DNA of 64,000 bases from Puccinellia tenuiflora (Eukaryota > Streptophyta > Magnoliopsida > Poales > Poaceae), in contig QRDG01001356.1 of the NCBI GenBank assembly GCA_012064385.1, positions 775,660 to 839,659 of the forward strand, read 5' to 3'. The notes beneath the pieces were generated by a model. That model had not been told where the DNA came from. It did no database searches and saw only the letters and a list, made by a program, of their open reading frames with translations. Both the position numbers and the translations under genes were made by a program. Positions 44,830 to 55,924 of this stretch are shown piece after piece. Position 1 is the first letter of the stretch; every line of letters begins with the position of its first letter.

Positions 44830-46480
44830 TTAGTCTCTCATTTGGCATGTCGTGTTCAGCTGACTTCTTGGTACTACAACTACGCTTGGAGAAGCTAGTA
44901 TGTGATGTCGGCTAGCCAAGCTTGTTGTGGAAGTGGAACACCATGTTCATGATGTTGCCGTAGGTTAATTTTGGACCCTTATTCCAGTGGCCCTTCTATC
45001 AGGTTATGTCAGCTAGTTGGTTGCCATCATCGTCTATATCGACAATCTCGGCTTGTTTGCTTTTATTGCTAGGCGGTTCTTGCAACCTGAGGAATAGCTA
45101 ACCATATTGCCTTTTGCGTCCGGCTGATCTTGCCACAAACTCCTCGCAAATTGCATACTTGTTGGCGATCTCAACCAACTTGCACATGGACTAAACGTTA
45201 GTACTGCTGGTCTTGTGCTTTAATACATTGGACTTGCACGCATTGACGAAGTACTAGATAGTATGTGCCTTGTTTGAGCCATCGACCGAGTTCTGCAAAT
45301 GGGTCCACCATGCCAAGTAGTTATGAACCGACTCCCTGTCCCGTTGCATGCAGCTGCTAGCCTCCTAAGGTCTTGGGCATTGCTAAGTCGCTTGTACGTC
45401 CGCTCGATGTTCTTGAGAAAGCCTCCTCTAGGTCCGCCCAATTGTTAATGGGGTTCTCAAGAAGGTTATTAAGACATGGCTGTGCTGATCCCTCTAACAT
45501 GATGGGAAGATAGGGGCGGCAGCTCAACGGTTGTGTCTGCAAATGATGACTGCCAGAAGGTAGTCGGCGAGCCATCTCTCCATCTTGGTTTTGCTGTTGT
45601 ACATCTTGATCCATGGTCTAGTCAAAACATCGATGGGAATCTTTCTGCCTGGTACCGCTGGCTGAAGCATGGCGGCGGGCTAGTGGGAAACGCATCGTCA
45701 TCATTGGTGTAAATGCAGTCATAGCACTCACACGTATCAGCGACTTGCAGGGCAGAGCCAGGATTGCAAAAATTTAGATGTTGAGAGGGGGCCAGTTAGA
45801 ACAAATAATTCAAAATCATCACTGTTCATAAAAATTAGGAGCAAATCAATGGTATTAGGGGGGGCAGGGCCCTGCTGGCCCCTGTCTCCCCCACCGGTGA
45901 CTGGTGGAGGACTACCAGCTCCCGACTCGCGGGTCGAGATGGCTCTGGGGAATCCCAACGAGGATCATGGTCTTCACGACGACCACCATCTTGGTGACGG
46001 TCTTCTAGCCGACGGAGGTGGTGGTGGTAGAGTTGATGTGTGAGCCAGAATTGCATCAAGCTTACGGCTTTGCCTTTCAACATTCTCTCGCTCCACATCA
46101 ATGCGACTTTGCGTGGAGCAACATGAGCCTCCGCGTTTCCTCCAAACCTGTCATCGTCTTGACGATGTCGCTATCGTCTGTGGTGGGTGTCTTTAGAATT
46201 AACTTGTCCGTGTCCACAATGAACGAGTGATCAAGGTCTGCCAGATTTTCTCCATTGTCAGGGCCGAGTGTTGCCATCTTCATCGTTGACGGTGGGGTTG
46301 GCGCTGGAGTTGCCATTAGCCATGAACACCTCTGTGGTGATAGATGCGAGGGAGCTGTAGTGGGCATGCATGAGGGACTCGATGTTGTTATCAGCGTCGG
46401 TGGCGACCATGCCGATGAAGATCCAAAGATCCCCAGTGGGAATCAGAGTCGAACTAGGCAATCTCACGCCGGTGACGGGG
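44830..46480 (-). pseudogene. Ty3/gypsy gag relic
   Basis: On - in shifting frames: PIMLEGSAQPCLNNLLENPI and NNWADLEEAF match the W..LP..SI..W..L...F core of gypsy gag. RDRESVHNYLAWWTHLQNSV follows further on. The N-terminal part extends to about 46470 (ERMLKGKAVSLMQFW). A small repeat-like insert rich in GGGGGCCAG lies near 45750-45890. No LTR, pol or intact frame remains. Confidence 0.55.
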
Positions 46481-46489
46481 TTGCCTCAG

Positions 46490-47194
46490 GAGCACTAAAC
46501 CCTAATGGTGTTGGGTTTTTCTTTTGTACGTAGTGTTACGGCCTGTATATTGCAGATAATGTTTCTTTATCCACTGCCAATTATCTCTGTTAGAATAAAT
46601 ATATTGCTTTTCGTAACCGTCAAATGACCTAATATTTCCAGATTCCAGTGGCCACGCAAGTCTTCATTTCTAGACTGATCTTGCAGAGTCTTAGTGTTGT
46701 TTACTGAACCCGTGAGTGCATCAATCAATTCGCACACCCCCAGAACTCTAATGGACGGAATTGACTAGTCGGCACAATACACGTACCTGCCTCCCGGGTA
46801 GTACGATAGATGTGGGCCACTTGAAGACTGGAAAAAAGAACTTGAAGAGAGGAGCACGCCGACGAGCAATTGGGTCTAAATCTTCCAAATTCGGGTATGG
46901 TGGCACACCAAGTGCAAGGACGTGCAGGGTACGTGTACGTGGTGGGAGACTACGCGTAGAAAGGAGACTTGCAAGGAGAGCGAGTACAAGAAAAGTCCTG
47001 ATAGATGAGCCGCGCGTGATTCTTTGACCAATTAATTCATGGGGTTCTGATTTTTGTTGAACCTTGACGCCGAAGTCGTCGTCAAGATCAACTTCCACTG
47101 TCTATATATAAACGGGTTGCCACCACCTTGACACTACAGCCACCTAGTACACGAGCAGAGCAGAGCTGCAACAAATAAACCTTACTAACTCGAT
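46490..47194 (+). promoter_or_regulatory. Upstream region of the chitinase gene
   Basis: A TATA box (TATATATAAA, 47103-47112) lies about 85 bases before the ATG. TTGAC cores (W-box type, targets of WRKY factors) occur at about 47024 (TTGACC), 47061 and 47128. They fit a defence gene, though five-base motifs also occur by chance. No repeat was recognised. Confidence 0.6.
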
Positions 47195-48095
47195 ATGGCG
47201 AACTCGCCCATGGCGACGTTCACCTTCTTGGCTCTCGGCCTAGCAGCTATAGTCCTCTCCGCCGCAGGCCCGGCGGACGCGCAGAACTGCGGCTGCCGGT
47301 CGAACGAGTGCTGCAGCCAGTACGGTTACTGCGGCACCACTGACGCCTACTGTGGAGCAGGGTGTCAGTCGGGCCCGTGCTCGGCGAGCGGCGGCGGGAC
47401 CGGCGTTCCCGTGGAGAGCGTCGTCACCGCGGCATTCTTCAACCGGATCAAGTCCCAGGCCGGCGGCGGGTGCGCCGGCAAGAGCTTCTACACGCGCCAG
47501 TCGTTCCTGGACGGCGCCCGGGCGAACTCCGGCTTCGGGAAAGGCCGATCCAACGACGACTCCAAGAGGGAGATAGCCGCCTTCTTCGCCCACGTCACGC
47601 ACGAGACCGGACGTAAGCTTAACCATGGATGAATAATGGAGCACCGCATAACTAAGCGTAGCTATATGTAAATCTATAATTCTGTATACAGATTTCTGCT
47701 ACATCGAGGAGATCAACGGCGCGAGTAAGAACTACTGCGACAGGAAGAACACGCAGTGGCCGTGCTACCAGGGGAAGGGGTACTACGGGCGCGGGCCGCT
47801 TCAGCTGTCGTGGAACTACAACTACGGGCCGGCGGGGAGGAGCATCGGCTTCGACGGGCTGAGGAACCCGGAGAAGGTGGCGCAGGACCCGGTGGTGGCG
47901 TTCAAGGCGGCGCTCTGGTTCTGGATGAACAACGTGCACCAGGTCTTGCCGCGGGGTTTCGGCGCGACGACCAGGGCCATCAACGGCGGCGAGTGCAACG
48001 GCGGGAACTCGGCCGCGGTGGACGCTCGGGCGGGCTACTACAGGGACTACTGCAAGCAGTTCGGCGTCGACCCCGGGAACAGCCTCAGATGCTAG
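47195..48095 (+). CDS. Class IV chitinase (GH19 with CBM18 hevein domain), 273 residues
   Basis: Two exons, 47195-47612 and 47692-48095, joined by a 79-bp GT-AG intron that splits the histidine of HETGHFCYIEE. Residues 1-29 are a signal peptide cut before QNCGC. The hevein-type chitin-binding domain has eight cysteines (QNCGCRSNECCSQYGYCG then AYCGAGCQSGPC). A short glycine-rich hinge leads to the GH19 catalytic domain with the two catalytic glutamates in HETG (about E137) and YIEE (about E146), then GYYGRGPLQLSWNYNYG and WFWMNN, ending NSLRC. Compact loops and length fit class IV. The enzyme splits chitin of fungi and arthropods in the apoplast. No C-terminal vacuolar extension is evident. 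The gene appears intact and is the clearest functional host gene here. Confidence 0.95.
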
Positions 48096-48193
48096 GCGCT
48101 TCTGACTTGCTGAGTCGGACATGCTCATGCATCATGCGAATAATGTTAAACGTGGGCATAATGCACGCGTCTTATTAAGCTGTCTAAGCAAGA

Positions 48194-48199
48194 AATAAA
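48194..48199 (+). terminator. Poly(A) signal of the chitinase gene
   Basis: AATAAA lies about 100 bases after the stop codon, followed by GT-rich sequence (TGTGTATTGTGG). Confidence 0.6.
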
Positions 48200-48342
48200 G
48201 GGCAATCATGTGTATTGTGGTCTACATAATTCTTGCGCAGTACCTGCCACGTGAAGTGAGACCCACACAGGGTCACATGCCCACAGTGAACCTGGGCCAA
48301 ATAGATGAAGGGAGATAAGTATAATTTGTCCTAATAGTTCTT

Positions 48343-49619
48343 GAAATAGGCTTGCGCCCCGTTATATTAATATAGCAAACACCCAATACAACCGACGATA
48401 GATGCTGGGACGGAAGCAGCACAAACACGTCCAAAAGAACAAAAAATAAAAGAAAAGAGCAAGAAATGCCGACAACGGTGGTTCGACAAAAACGAAGAGG
48501 CTTCAAGATCGCTGCGCCCACCGGAGAACTCCCACCAAGCTCCTAGGACTCCGAAGCGCCGGTACCAAACAACACCTTCAAGAAGGATTGCGACGACGAC
48601 GTCGCTGCTGCCTAAGGTTTCCCCCGGTACGTGGCGGGGAGGGAGGGTAACACCCAACGCCCTTCAGGAAGGATTGGCGGCACCACAGGCGCCACCACGT
48701 CGGTGTCGACCTAGTCGACAGGGATTTCTCCTGATCCCCCCATGACCCCAGGCACTCCAGAGCACTCCACCCTGCCGACCACCACCCAGCGCCACCACGA
48801 ACTGTACGCCACTCACGCTGTCACCCCCCGGCACCGAGAAAGAGAGGCTTGCACACCGAAGAGGAAGAGCCACCAAGGACTAGGGGTCGTAGCACCGCCG
48901 GCACGTGGGAGGGACCGACCTCCACCGTCAGGGACAGTAACCGACCGGACGCATCAGCGGGATCACACCAGGCCTGTGGGCCCCCAGGCCCGGCCAGGCC
49001 CTGAGAGGCCCGTAAAGCTCCCGTCGTCGCGCTGCAGAAGACGCGCCATTGGCGCAACTACCCCATCCGAGCCACCCTTCCTCATCTGCGTGCAGAAGGC
49101 AGCACCGCCGAGGATCCGAGCCGGCCCGCCTAAAACCCAGATGGGGCCCGGAGGGCCCCGATCTGGGCCGGGGTCGGCGAGACGACACAGCACCACGCCG
49201 GCCTCTACCCCACCGCCAAGGGGCGGCACCTTCCTACTCGGGCCACCCGGACCCACCCAGGGTCGTCCGGGACCGCTGACCGCCGATGAGCACCGCCGTT
49301 GCACCTCCAAACCCGAGCCAGGGGATGACCACCGTGGGGAGAGAAGGACCCGCCGCCGCCGACACCGTCCGGGCCATGCCCGTCGGCTCCCGCCGGCGGC
49401 GACAGGGAAGAGGAGCGGGGGGAGGGCGCGGGAAGGAGCCGGGCGGAGCCGCGCCGGTCGCCGCTCGGGGGCGACGCGGCGCGGTGCGTGGGGGGAGGGG
49501 AGGGGGAGGGAGGGCGGGGGGTGGGGCGGAGTCGGCGGCGACGCGAGCGGCGGCGGCACGAGGGAACCCTAGAGAGAGGAGCGAGGAGCGGGGAGCGAAA
49601 ACCTCCTTCCTTAGCCCTA
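48343..49619 (-). mobile_element. Non-LTR retroposon with GC-rich 5' part
   Basis: AATAGTTCTT occurs at both edges (48333-48342 and 49620-49629), a likely target duplication. On - it begins with a CCGCC-rich leader (AACCCTAG...), passes through GC-rich frames without RT similarity and ends near GTTTGCTATATTAATATAACG, a tail seen in grass LINE-type repeats. The long frames on both strands reflect composition. Direction and class are inferred. Confidence 0.55.
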
Positions 49620-49639
49620 AATAGTTCTTTAGCAATTTT

Positions 49640-50106
49640 TTAACCGGATCTGACTCCCAGAAAACTTTCAAACCAAATCTGACCCATTACCTAAAATGTT
49701 AGATGACAAGACGTTGTCTGGAAATCTCAGAAAATACCATCCACTTTGGTTTATCTGAAACTGCGAAATACAAAAAATCGGCTAAGTCATTTAAAATAAG
49801 CCATTTTTCTGGCGTTTTTGTAGTCTTTAGAGCCCCTGAGATTGCAAAAACATCACATCAAATGATGTATTCTGATATTTTCCGAATTCGTGGAGAAATC
49901 TCAGAGGTTTTGAGATTGTAAAAAAAACCACATCAATAGGCTTATTTCAAATGACTTAGTTGTTTTTCAATATTTTCAGTTTCAAATAAGTCAAGGTGGT
50001 TGGCGTTTTCTGAATTTTTCTAAGCCTCTGTGACTGTTAGGACGCCATGTAATGTGGCGTTTTAGTGGAGGGATCAGATTTGGTTAAAAGTTTTCAGGGG
50101 GCCATA
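49640..50106. mobile_element. TIR element (MITE-like), about 460 bp
   Basis: GGATCTGACTCCCAGAAAAC and the following AAACCAAATCTGACCC (49646-49685) are found inverted at 50070-50100 (GGATCAGATTTGGTTAAAAG and so on). Non-coding. The target duplication was not established. Confidence 0.55.
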
Positions 50107-50414
50107 TCTATAATATCTATAAAGTTCATCCCCACTTAGATGCATTTAATGTTTGCAAGCTCAAACCTGATGTAGCCACGTCACCCCAATTATTCTTGAC
50201 CATTAGATTTCAAATCCATGGTCTTGATTTTTTCCCCCAACCTAATCTCACGCGGTCACAGTTTTCCTACCCTCGCACTGCTACAGATTTCATTACGGCA
50301 ACAGCATGTCATGCGTCAAGTAGTACTTACTCTACCCATTTATGACCTCCATATCCTCTCCTCTTCCCAGAACCACATCCACGATCTCTGGCAAGAAATA
50401 AATACGCGGAAAAT

Positions 50415-51690
50415 TAATTTTTTTTTTTTTGATAAAGAGTGTATATTAATATCAAGGAGATACAAATTACACCAGCCTCTGCACCAACGCAACAACTAAA
50501 GCTATTACGGATGCACACAGCCGAAAGACAGTAAAAAGAAGAAATAAAAAGAAAAGTCCCGCTACAGAGTTACAGTCCTTGCAGCAGCCGCACAACCAAC
50601 CACCAAAACAACACCTGTCGTCCAATTCTTCAAAAGCACCGTCTTCAACAAGAATAGTGCCAGGCACAACCAATTAAGGCCAGACCTTGGTTTTCACCCT
50701 AAAGATAATCCTCGCTCTCAAAACAATGTCTCCAGCAAGACCACTGTCAGGCACAACCAATTAAGGCCAGACCTTGGATTTTCACCCTGAAAGGTAGGAC
50801 TTTGGACTTCACGTATGTCGTCGCCCCCCACTTAACATGCCGCTGCTCCAAGTCATGAAACACCAAGCCAATTCCTCATCAGCACAAAGAATCAAACCAC
50901 CATTGCCAGTCCTCAGAACTCGCCTTCCATGTCATTCTCCGCCAGCACCATGGAACGAGAAAGCGCGCTCCATGATATTAACAGCCAGCAGAGCTTCAAA
51001 GCGCTCCCTCTGAAACCAAACGGTCAGATAAAAACATGGGTGCGTCCGACCGAATACCACCCGATCCAGCAATCTCCGGGCAAGAACGCCCAATGGATTC
51101 GCCGGCGGAGCCTTCCGGAACCCGACACTTCCAGCTAGATCAATGGAGACATGCATCTGGTAATCTTCATCTTGACAGCGAGAGGAACCAAGGACCGCCG
51201 CCGAGCCTTTTATTCTGCAAGACATGGGATCCCTTGATCCACCACATCTCGCTGCCCACCTCCAGCGGAGAAGGAGGAGGCTGCTGTCGCCATGCCCGGG
51301 GCCGCCGCCCCGGCGCCCATGTGATGCGGGCAGCGCAGGCCGTCGTTGCCGCACTGGAGACGAGCAGGATGTAGGAGCTCAAGACCTCCAGGCCCGTACG
51401 GGCCCAGATCAATCCACCACCCCGCCTCCGGCCGCCGCCTACCGCCGCCGCCTCCGGCCACCGTCGCCGCGCACCACCGCAGCTGCAGGAGCGGGAACGA
51501 GCGCCGCCATCTCACCCCTGGCCACGACCAGCGAGAGGCCCCGCCGCCGCCACGCCGCGCGGGCCATGCCCGGCGACGCCTCCGGCGGCGGCGGAGGGAG
51601 GAGAGGATGTGTGGGGAGGGGTTCTCGAGGGGAGGATGCGGGGGCGCCCCGGTGCGGCGGCGGCGGCGCCGCACGGGAGCAATAGCAGTG
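50415..51690 (-). mobile_element. Retroposon with poly(A) tail inside the candidate Helitron
   Basis: A T-run at about 50418-50430 is a poly(A) tail on -. It is preceded by AATATACACTC, similar in layout to the retroposon at 48343-49619. The 5' part (51100-51690) is very GC-rich with proline/arginine-rich frames on both strands that I do not regard as genes. No target duplication was found. Confidence 0.45.
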
Positions 51691-52844
51691 TTTTCAGAAG
51701 TCGTGATATGGCGGTTCCTATCATCCTATATCGCGTACGTGATAATTGGTGAAGGCATACGAGTGGAGGTTCGTGCCCTTAATACCTGATCACCTCCTTG
51801 ACGTTTGGAGCAGGTGAGGATTAAGAATACCATCTGTGTTTTGTTTTCGCAGCTAATGCTCTTTGGCGGAAATTTGTCGACGGTGACTGTGGCAAGGTGC
51901 AGAGTGATGTAATACTGACGTTACATGCCGGCGGAGCAAGCAGGGGTGAGCGACGATGCGCCTCCGTTCCACTCTTCTTGATCGTCAGTACGTGTGTTGA
52001 GGCTCCGTTGGTGTCGGATGGTGGAGTGAAATGGGTGGACGAGCGTCTTCTCGCAGCCTCGGTGAAGGGCGACCGGCTTGGTGCGGGCGTGCGGCATAGC
52101 CGTGTGTCCACATCCAGCCTTGGTTCCATCCATGGCGTCACGCCGTCATGTGTCCTGGGCGCAGCCGGCATCGGACGCAGCTCTGATGTGCTGCGCACAC
52201 GTTGGGCACCGTTGCATCGCTGGGAGCAGGGAGCGGATAGTCCTTCCTGAGAGGAAGTGAAGTTGATGGATTGCATTGCTTATAGTAGTACTGAGGTTCA
52301 GTTTTACTTATTTATTAATTGCCGCTGCAATCTACACTTCATACGGCTAATTCAATTATTCTATGTGGAATCCATTTGTAGAGCTGTCATGTTTTACATT
52401 GAACGAACGTTCTACCTCCAAGACCCCAACCCAGCTCCTCGGCTCCTCCATGCAGTCAGCTCATCTTTTTATTCTTTTCTGTCTCCAAACTACAAAATTA
52501 CTTCTTCTCCTCTATCTCATGCAGGCTAATTCATAGGCTTATAGCAAGTCCAATTACTTGACTTCTTCGTTCCAAGAGAAAAAATTGTATGACTACAAAC
52601 AAATGATTTGAACATATTTGCTGGAGGACGGTTATTAGAGATAAAATATTGAATTCCACAAGCACGATAGGCTCATTTATTCCTTTTTCTGTAATGAACA
52701 ATGTGTATTAAATTCTTTTTTCTGCAACCAAATATTTCCTTTGTCCATTTTCAACAAGCTTAACCATATGTGAAGGTCGTAGTATTATTTTATTGCATAA
52801 TTGATGGTACTATATTTTTGCAAATCAGAAATTAGTCTTAAATT
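51691..52844. other. Helitron interior, no gene recognised
   Basis: A moderately GC-rich stretch (51890-52250) could be captured exon sequence but shows no domain I know. The rest is AT-rich. Confidence 0.4.
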
Positions 52845-52873
52845 CCCGCTGCAACGCGCGGGGTATCACCTAG

Positions 52874-54122
52874 TTTGGTTGATAGTTTGGCTAAGAGCCA
52901 TTTAGGATAAATTATACGGGAGATAACCTTAAAAGATAGAAAGGGGCCCCACTCCATGTGTGCTCCTCTCTACCACCCAAGAGATTTCCTGCTCTCGAAT
53001 AGTCCGGTTAAGGCAAGCAACATTCCGGCCCAACAGCGCACCAGATCTAGCCAAAATACAGAATGGCTAATCCCGCGTGGAACAAAATCACACTATACAG
53101 TCGTGGTACAAACTTATATCATCTAATCAACAAATCACATTTACAAGTGGAACAAAACTTTCTAGGCTAATTAAGTGGAATAAAAAATTGGTATCCATGA
53201 ACTGAATCATGTCTACAGACAGATAGTGATTATGGATTAAGTGGAATAAAAAATTATCCATGAAACGAATCATGACTACAGGCGGATAAAAAAAATAGAT
53301 AAAGTGCAACAAAACGGTAGGTTGCGATGAAACAAAACACATAGGAGGAATAAAAATAGATCATACAGAATAAAGATTAAAACATGAGAAAGAAAATCAC
53401 AATTACTATTGGAAGAAAACAATAAACATTGTGGAATTAAAAACTTTAGCCCCGTTAAAGGAAAACTAGATCACATAGAACTAAATTTAAACACATCAGA
53501 AACAAATTAGGACTAGAGAAAAAAAATAAAATTTTATACTATTTGAACAAAACTTAGCACCTGGTGGAACAAATGAAAAATCAGCGCCATATAACACACA
53601 CAATGTGTAAGAGCAAGTCAGCAACAACTTTGATAGACTAAATCGAATAAAAACCACAAAATAATTAACATGGTTTTAAATGAAAAGGCAAATAAAAAGG
53701 AAATAAAAAATGAAAAAACATACGAGAGAAAATAAAAACATAGCATACCATGAAATAGGGAAAATAGAACAAATCGAACAAAACAAACCAACCAAACGAT
53801 TGTAGCTTTGTCTCGTAGTCGCTGGGCGTGCGACACTGAACGGCAGCCACTGCCCAGATCCACGGCCAGTCGATGCTATCCTCATAGTCGAAGCATCCAT
53901 GACACCACCAAAATATTTTGGGGCCTGTCCATTTTACGAGGTCCGCTGTTTAGTGTCGCACACCGAGCTCGGATCCCCCCCCCCCCCCCACACACACACA
54001 ACATTCGGGGACTTCAGCCCACCACCTCCATCCGCAAATGAGCGGCATCCTGCATCGGCAACGGGTTGGGTAGGAGAGAGAGAGAGACGTGGACATAAGA
54101 GCATCTTCACCAGCACACCCCC
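52874..54122. other. AT-rich repeat-like DNA, no gene
   Basis: Segments such as AAGTGGAATAAAAAATT and AACAAAAC recur between 53130 and 53560. A run of about 15 C followed by (CA)n occurs at about 53976-54000. No terminus of a known element was fixed, and no coding region is supported before the integrase fragment. Confidence 0.4.
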
Positions 54123-55326
54123 AAAGTCCTATACAGTCATTAACGGCGAGTTATATAGAAGAAGTGTTACTGGAGTCTACCAAAGATGTGTGTCTCCAGA
54201 AGAGGGCAAGCAAATACTGCAAGAGATTCACGCAGGAGATTGTGGTCATCATGCATCCACTAGATCCTTGGTGTCAAAAGCTTTCAGACACGGGTTCTTT
54301 TGGTTGACAGCACATTTAGATGCAGAGAGGATAGTTCGAGTCTGTGATGGATGTCAAAGGTACGCAAGGCAAGACCACGTGCCAGCTCAAGAACTCAGAA
54401 CCATCCCTATCACTTGGCCATTTGCAGTTTGGGGACTCGACATGGTGGGCCCTTTCTCAAAGTCGCCTTGTCAGAAGACCCATCTGCTAGTAGCAGTTGA
54501 CAAGTTCACCAAGTGGGTGGAGGTGGAACCCGTCAGCAGAGTCGATGGTGCATCAGCTGTGAGATTCTTCAAGAAGATAGCCACACGTTTTGGGTATCCT
54601 CATAGCATCATTACAGACAATGGCACCAACTTATCAGTTGGGGAGATGGCCAAGTTTTGTGGTGAGAACAACATCAGACTCGACCTAGCCTCAGTGGCAC
54701 ATCCACAGTCCAATGGACAAGCAGAGAGGGCAAATCAGGAGTTGCTGAAGGGAATTAAGCCTCGGCTCCGAGTCCCTTTGCTAAGAACCGCCGGGTCTTG
54801 GGTTGAGGAGTTACCAGCAGTGCTTTGGAGCATCAGGACGACTCCTAACAGATCTACTGGCTTCACACCTTTCTTCATGGTGTATGGAGCAGAAGCTGTC
54901 TTACCAAGCGACTTGTTTGCACGACTCGCCACGAGTCGCCAATTATGTTGAGACAGAAAATGAACTCGCCCGACAGGACTCGGTCGATGCACTTGAGGAA
55001 GCAAGGGAGTTAGCCCTTGAGAGATCAGCAGTTTATCAGCAGACCTTCGGCGATATCACGCACGCAGAGTCAAGACCCGGACTTTCCAGGAAGGAGACTT
55101 AGTGCTTCGCCTTGTCCAAAGTAGGGAGGGGATGCACAAGTTATCTCCACCATGGGAAGGACCGTTCGTCATAAGCAAGAATCTGAACAACGGATCGTAC
55201 TATCTAATGGATGTGACGAGAGCCGGCAAGTGTAGGCAAAGGAGCTGATACAGCTCATACTACTAGATCCTTATGCAGAGGCAAAGAGGCCTTGGAACAT
55301 AGCTCAGCTACGTCCATATTATACCT
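54123..55326 (+). pseudogene. Ty3/gypsy Tat-lineage integrase (pol C-terminus), 5'-truncated
   Basis: The fragment opens in the zinc-binding HHCC region (GDCGHHASTRSLVSKAFRHG, CDGCQRYA). The integrase core follows with catalytic D in VAVDKFTKWVE, D in IITDNGTNL and E in SNGQAERANQ. After 54945 a small insertion shifts the frame (VANYVETENELARQ onward), and another shift near 55070 precedes EGMHKLSPPWEGPFVISKN. The end AQLRPYYT with a stop at 55324-55326 is the usual pol end. RT and RNase H are missing on the left. Confidence 0.85.
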
Positions 55327-55920
55327 AAGTTGTAATAGATTCATGAGTTGAAAGGTAATGAGCCCAGATGAGCCATGCCTAGATGTAATCAAATTATTGT
55401 GATCAAATGAAATAAAGCCGGCTTCTGTGAACATGAGTCCTTTAGTCGAGTCACCCAGTGAGTGCGCTTTGTTCTTTAAATTTTGATCACCAGGTTCTTG
55501 GGGGCTTGCTTTTCAGTGAAAAAAGTTAAGCTTAAACTCTTGGACCCGGCACAGTAGCCAAATTTTCCTAGTTTCTCGCTGGTAAGTCAGATGCATCCTG
55601 CACAATATGATCTATCTACAGGCATGACTTGCTTCTTTCTCTTATGGATCCTAAGGAACATATGAGTTAAGAACCTGTCAGCACAAGCTGTACGAGAAGT
55701 CATGCAGGGCCTACTTATTCATCAGTGAAAAATTAGACGGGTTATAAGAACCAAGCCGATTGGCACAAATTCAAAATAGCTAACAAGCTAAATAGTTTAA
55801 AGCACCAGTAGTGCATCTTTACAACTCAAAAGAGCTCAACAAGCTCAAAAGTTTAAAAGCACCCATAGTGCATAGTTACAAAGCCTCAACAGTAACAAAG
55901 CATTACATAGTACTCAAAAG
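55327..55920 (+). other. Tat element non-coding spacer after pol
   Basis: No frame is supported on +. Contains a CTTGGGGGCTTGC motif near 55498. It separates pol from the convergent antisense gene. Confidence 0.5.
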
Positions 55921-55924
55921 TCAT

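Larger units (their letters stand above)
50107..52873 (+). mobile_element. Candidate Helitron, about 2.77 kb
   Basis: The right end has the Helitron signature: CCCGC-loop-GCGGG hairpin (52845-52862), a short spacer and CTAG (52870-52873) followed by T. The proposed left end TCTATAATATCTATAAAG (50107) is preceded by A, giving the expected A|T insertion site. No Rep/helicase is inside; it carries a retroposon (50415-51690) and GC-rich DNA, so it would be non-autonomous. The left end is less certain than the right. Confidence 0.5.

Noticed and set aside
46748..47098. 116-residue - frame in the chitinase promoter
   Set aside because: No domain, and it overlaps the TATA-proximal promoter; no evidence for a gene.
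47240..48128. Frames antisense to or out of phase with the chitinase
   Set aside because: Shadows of the GC-rich chitinase exons.
48742..49671. Overlapping long frames on both strands
   Set aside because: Composition-driven frames inside a GC-rich retroposon; no conserved motifs.
51210..51789. Arginine/proline-rich frames on both strands
   Set aside because: GC-rich 5' part of a retroposon; no recognisable domain.
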